From contig NZ_JARVZZ010000001.1 of NCBI RefSeq assembly GCF_029846115.1, positions 1,302,001-1,366,000 of the forward strand: a stretch of 64,000 nucleotides of DNA, read 5' to 3'. The stretch is from Serratia marcescens. Its GTDB lineage: Bacteria > Pseudomonadota > Gammaproteobacteria > Enterobacterales > Enterobacteriaceae. Shown here piece after piece: positions 61,197 to 64,000 of the stretch (positions are counted from its first letter, which is position 1; each line of letters starts with the position of its first letter). The position numbers and the translations under genes are program-made. The notes under the pieces are model-generated. The model was given only the letters and a program-made list of their open reading frames with translations, was not told the DNA's origin and searched no databases.

Positions 61197-64000
61197 GCCT
61201 GGTTAAAAAGATTTGTCTCGGATTTCTGGTCGTTCTGCTGTTGCTGATCGGCGGTCTGGCCTTCCTGGTGGGTACCACCACCGGTTTGCATATGGTCATC
61301 AACGGCGCGGCGCGCTGGGTGCCGGGGCTGGAGATCGCCGGCGTCAGCGGCGGCTGGCGCGATTTGACGCTGAAGGGCGTGAAGTATCAGATGCCGGGCG
61401 TGACGGTCAACGCCGGGCAGTTCCATCTGTCCCTTGACCTGTCCTGTTTTAAGCGCAGCTCGCTGTGCGTCAACGCCTTGACCGCCCAGGATGTGGACGT
61501 GGCGGTGAACACCAAAGAGATGGCGCCCTCCGCGCCGGTGGAGGAGAGCAGTGAGCCGACCACCAATCTCAGCACCCCTTATCCGATCACCCTGCGCCTG
61601 TTGGCGCTGAACAACGTCAAGGTCACCGTCGACGATACCGCCATCTCGCTGGCCGAGTTCCGCACCGGCGCGCAGTGGCAAGAGCGCGCGCTGACGCTGA
61701 TGCCGACCAAGATCGGCTCGCTGCTGATCGCATTGCCGAAAACGCCGCAAAACCCGTTGCCGGAAGCGATGCAGCCGGCGGCCGAGGTGGCGAAAAAGGT
61801 CGGCGAACAGGTTACCGACGCGGCGAAGCCGGCACCGCAGCCGGAAGAGAAGCCGCTGGGCGAAACGCTGAAGGAGCTGTTTGCCAAACCGCTGTTGCCG
61901 GATCTGCCGGACATTCGGCTGCCGCTGGATATCACCGTGAAAGAGATCCGCGGCGAGCAGCTGCGCTTGACCGGCGATACCGACGTGCTGATCACGAGCC
62001 TGTTGTTGCAGGCCAGCACGCAGGATCAACATATCCAGCTGGAGAACTTCGACGTGAAGTCGCCGCAGGGCACGCTGTCGGTGCAGGGGCAGGCGACCCT
62101 GACCGGCGGCTGGCCGGTGGCCCTGACCGCCAATAGCGCGCTGAACATTGAGCCGCTGAAGGGCGAGAAGGTGAAGCTGAACATCGGCGGCGGGCTGCGC
62201 GACGAGCTGAAGGTCGCGCTGAACCTGTCCGGCCCGGTCGGCGCCCAGCTTGATGTGCAAACCCGGCTGGCCGAAGCCGGCCTGCCGCTGGCGCTGACGC
62301 TGCAGAGCAAACAGCTGAAATGGCCGCTGAGCGGTGAGGCGCAATACCAGGTCAACGATTTCCGCCTGCGTTTTAACGGCAAGGCGACCGACTATGCGCT
62401 GTCGACGCGTGCCAATCTGAAAGGCCAGGATCTGCCGTCGGCGGTGCTGACGCTGGACGGCAAAGGCAACGTCGAGCAGTTCAAGCTGGAGCGACTGCGG
62501 CTGGCGGCGCTGCAGGGCAATACCGATCTCACCGCGCTGGTGGACTGGAGCAAAGCCATCAGCTGGACCTCGCAATTGACGCTGAGCGGCATCAATACCG
62601 CCAAGCAGTGGCCGGAATGGCCGGCGAAACTCGACGGCAAGATCACCACGCGCGGCAGTTTGCACGGCGGCAGCTGGCAGCTGCAGGTGCCGGTGCTGCA
62701 GCTGGACGGCAACGTGAAGCAGAACAAGGTCACGGCGCGCGGTACGCTGAGCGGCAACGCCGCCGGGCAGTGGAAAATCCCCGGCATCGATCTGGCGCTG
62801 GGGCGTAACCAACTGAACGTCAAAGGGCAATTGGACGAGAAGAGCTGGAACCTGGACGCCAACATCGACGCGCCGCGTCTGGACGGCGCGCTGCCGGGCC
62901 TGGGCGGCACCGCCAAAGGGCTGCTGAAGCTGCGCGGCAATCTGCAGGCGCCGCAGCTGCTGGCAGATTTGACCGCTTCCGGCTTGCAGTGGCAGGCGCT
63001 GCGCATTAACCGCGTGAAAATAGACGGCGACGTGCGCTCCACGGATCAGATCCAGGGGCAGTTGGCGGTACGCGTCGAACAGCTGAAGCAGGACGCGCTG
63101 GAGGTCAGCTTGCTGACCCTCGACGCCAAAGGCAGCGAGAAGCAGCACCAGCTGCAGCTGAAGATTGACGGCAAGCCGGTCTCCGGCCAGTTAGCGTTGC
63201 AGGGCAGTTTCGATCGTCAGCAGCAGCGTTGGCGCGGCAATCTGAACAACACCCGCTTCGATACGCCGGTCGGGGAATGGCGCCTGACGCGCGCCATCGC
63301 GCTGGACTACCTGAACACCGAGCAGAAAATCAGCGTCGGGCCGCACTGTTGGCAGAACCCGAACGCCGAGCTGTGTGTGCCTAAGACCATTGAAGCCGGC
63401 CAGAGCGGCCAGGCCAGCGTGGTGCTCAACCGGTTCGACCTGGCGATGATCAAGCCGTTCCTCGGCCCGGAAACCGCTCTGAGCGGCGTGTTCACCGGCC
63501 GGGCCGACGTCAGCTGGAAGCCGGGCGGCGCGCTGCCGGAGGCGAAAGTCACGCTGGCCGGCAACGGCGTCAAGGTGGTGCAGCAGGTGCAGGGCAACGC
63601 GCTGCCGATCGCCTTCGATACGCTGACCCTCAACGCCGGCCTGAACAACGGCCGCGCGCAGGCCGACTGGCGGATCAAGCTGACCAACAACGGCCAGTTC
63701 GACGGCAATATCCAGGTGGCGGATCCGCAGGTGCGGCGCACCATTAGCGGCAACGTCAATATCACCAATATCTCGCTGGCGCTGATCAACCCGGCGCTGA
63801 TGAAGGGCGAAAGCGCGGCGGGCATGCTGAATGCCAACCTGCGCCTGGGCGGCAGCGCGCAGAAGCCGCTGGTGTTCGGGCGCCTGGCGTTGGATCGGGC
63901 GAAGGTGCAGGGGCACTGGATGCCGTTCGACATGACCGACGCGCGGCTGGCGGTAAATTTCAACGGCATGACCTCGACGCTGGAAGGGTTGCTCAGCACC
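61193..64000 (+). CDS. tamB: Translocation and assembly module protein TamB (3' end outside window)
   Basis: AsmA-like protein anchored in the inner membrane that spans the periplasm to TamA and is implicated in phospholipid transport. The 936 codons present begin [21 protein letters not shown] (signal anchor) and continue as long beta-rich sequence. About 320 residues, including the DUF490 region, lie outside the window, judging from the 1259-residue E. coli protein. Translation is coupled to tamA by a 4-base overlap. Confidence 0.96.
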   Translation, partial: MSLVKKICLGFLVVLLLLIGGLAFLVGTTTGLHMVINGAARWVPGLEIAGVSGGWRDLTLKGVKYQMPGVTVNAGQFHLSLDLSCFKRSSLCVNALTAQDVDVAVNTKEMAPSAPVEESSEPTTNLSTPYPITLRLLALNNVKVTVDDTAISLAEFRTGAQWQERALTLMPTKIGSLLIALPKTPQNPLPEAMQPAAEVAKKVGEQVTDAAKPAPQPEEKPLGETLKELFAKPLLPDLPDIRLPLDITVKEIRGEQLRLTGDTDVLITSLLLQASTQDQHIQLENFDVKSPQGTLSVQGQATLTGGWPVALTANSALNIEPLKGEKVKLNIGGGLRDELKVALNLSGPVGAQLDVQTRLAEAGLPLALTLQSKQLKWPLSGEAQYQVNDFRLRFNGKATDYALSTRANLKGQDLPSAVLTLDGKGNVEQFKLERLRLAALQGNTDLTALVDWSKAISWTSQLTLSGINTAKQWPEWPAKLDGKITTRGSLHGGSWQLQVPVLQLDGNVKQNKVTARGTLSGNAAGQWKIPGIDLALGRNQLNVKGQLDEKSWNLDANIDAPRLDGALPGLGGTAKGLLKLRGNLQAPQLLADLTASGLQWQALRINRVKIDGDVRSTDQIQGQLAVRVEQLKQDALEVSLLTLDAKGSEKQHQLQLKIDGKPVSGQLALQGSFDRQQQRWRGNLNNTRFDTPVGEWRLTRAIALDYLNTEQKISVGPHCWQNPNAELCVPKTIEAGQSGQASVVLNRFDLAMIKPFLGPETALSGVFTGRADVSWKPGGALPEAKVTLAGNGVKVVQQVQGNALPIAFDTLTLNAGLNNGRAQADWRIKLTNNGQFDGNIQVADPQVRRTISGNVNITNISLALINPALMKGESAAGMLNANLRLGGSAQKPLVFGRLALDRAKVQGHWMPFDMTDARLAVNFNGMTSTLEGLLST

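Overview
The window looks like a chromosomal segment of an enterobacterium of the Serratia/Yersiniaceae type. The DNA is GC-rich. Nearly every protein is a close, full-length relative of its E. coli K-12 counterpart, and gene order follows the E. coli 94-95 min region (dcuA to tamB). The Serratia assignment is inference from protein similarity, GC content and gene order as I know them; no database search was run.

Layout. 1-6540: dcuA (cut by the window start), aspA, fxsA, the groS-groL chaperonin operon with a sigma-32 promoter, and lipoprotein yjeI. 6600-14500: the EF-P modification genes epmB and epmA flank efp, the entericidin pair ecnA/ecnB, a guanidine-II riboswitch with gdx (sugE), lipocalin blc and the fumarate reductase operon frdABCD. 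14560-20740: mscM and psd, rsgA, and orn. 20845-25922: three tRNA-Gly(GCC) genes. The first is split from the other two by about 4.4 kb carrying an AT-rich leader and one large classical autotransporter gene; a cluster of DnaA boxes resembling E. coli datA follows. 25960-37870: queG, then the nnr-tsaE-amiB-mutL-miaA-hfq-hflX-hflK-hflC series. 37930-43520: yjeT, purA, and the nsrR-rnr-rlmB operon. 43630-48160: aidB, yjfL, three small DUF1471 proteins (yjfN, bsmA, yjfY), yjfP and an unrecognised 120-residue ORF. 48480-50060: the rpsF-priB-rpsR-rplI operon. 50160-64000: a DUF488 gene, ytfB, fklB, ytfE with an NsrR-like operator, cpdB, cysQ, ytfJ, ytfK, paeA, msrA, tamA, and tamB (cut by the window end).

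Functional links. EpmB and EpmA act on Lys34 of EF-P, all three encoded here. DcuA, AspA and FrdABCD form an anaerobic aspartate-to-fumarate-to-succinate module. NsrR is encoded about 13 kb from an apparent NsrR operator at ytfE. TamA and TamB assist assembly of some autotransporters and lie about 35 kb from an autotransporter gene.

Compared with E. coli, yjeH, yjeJ, ampC, most of the yjf cluster and the ula operon are absent from their usual places. The most unusual part is the autotransporter inside the tRNA-Gly array, whose passenger shows about 17 repeats of roughly 25 residues. I saw no CRISPR array, insertion sequence, prophage or recognisable defence system.
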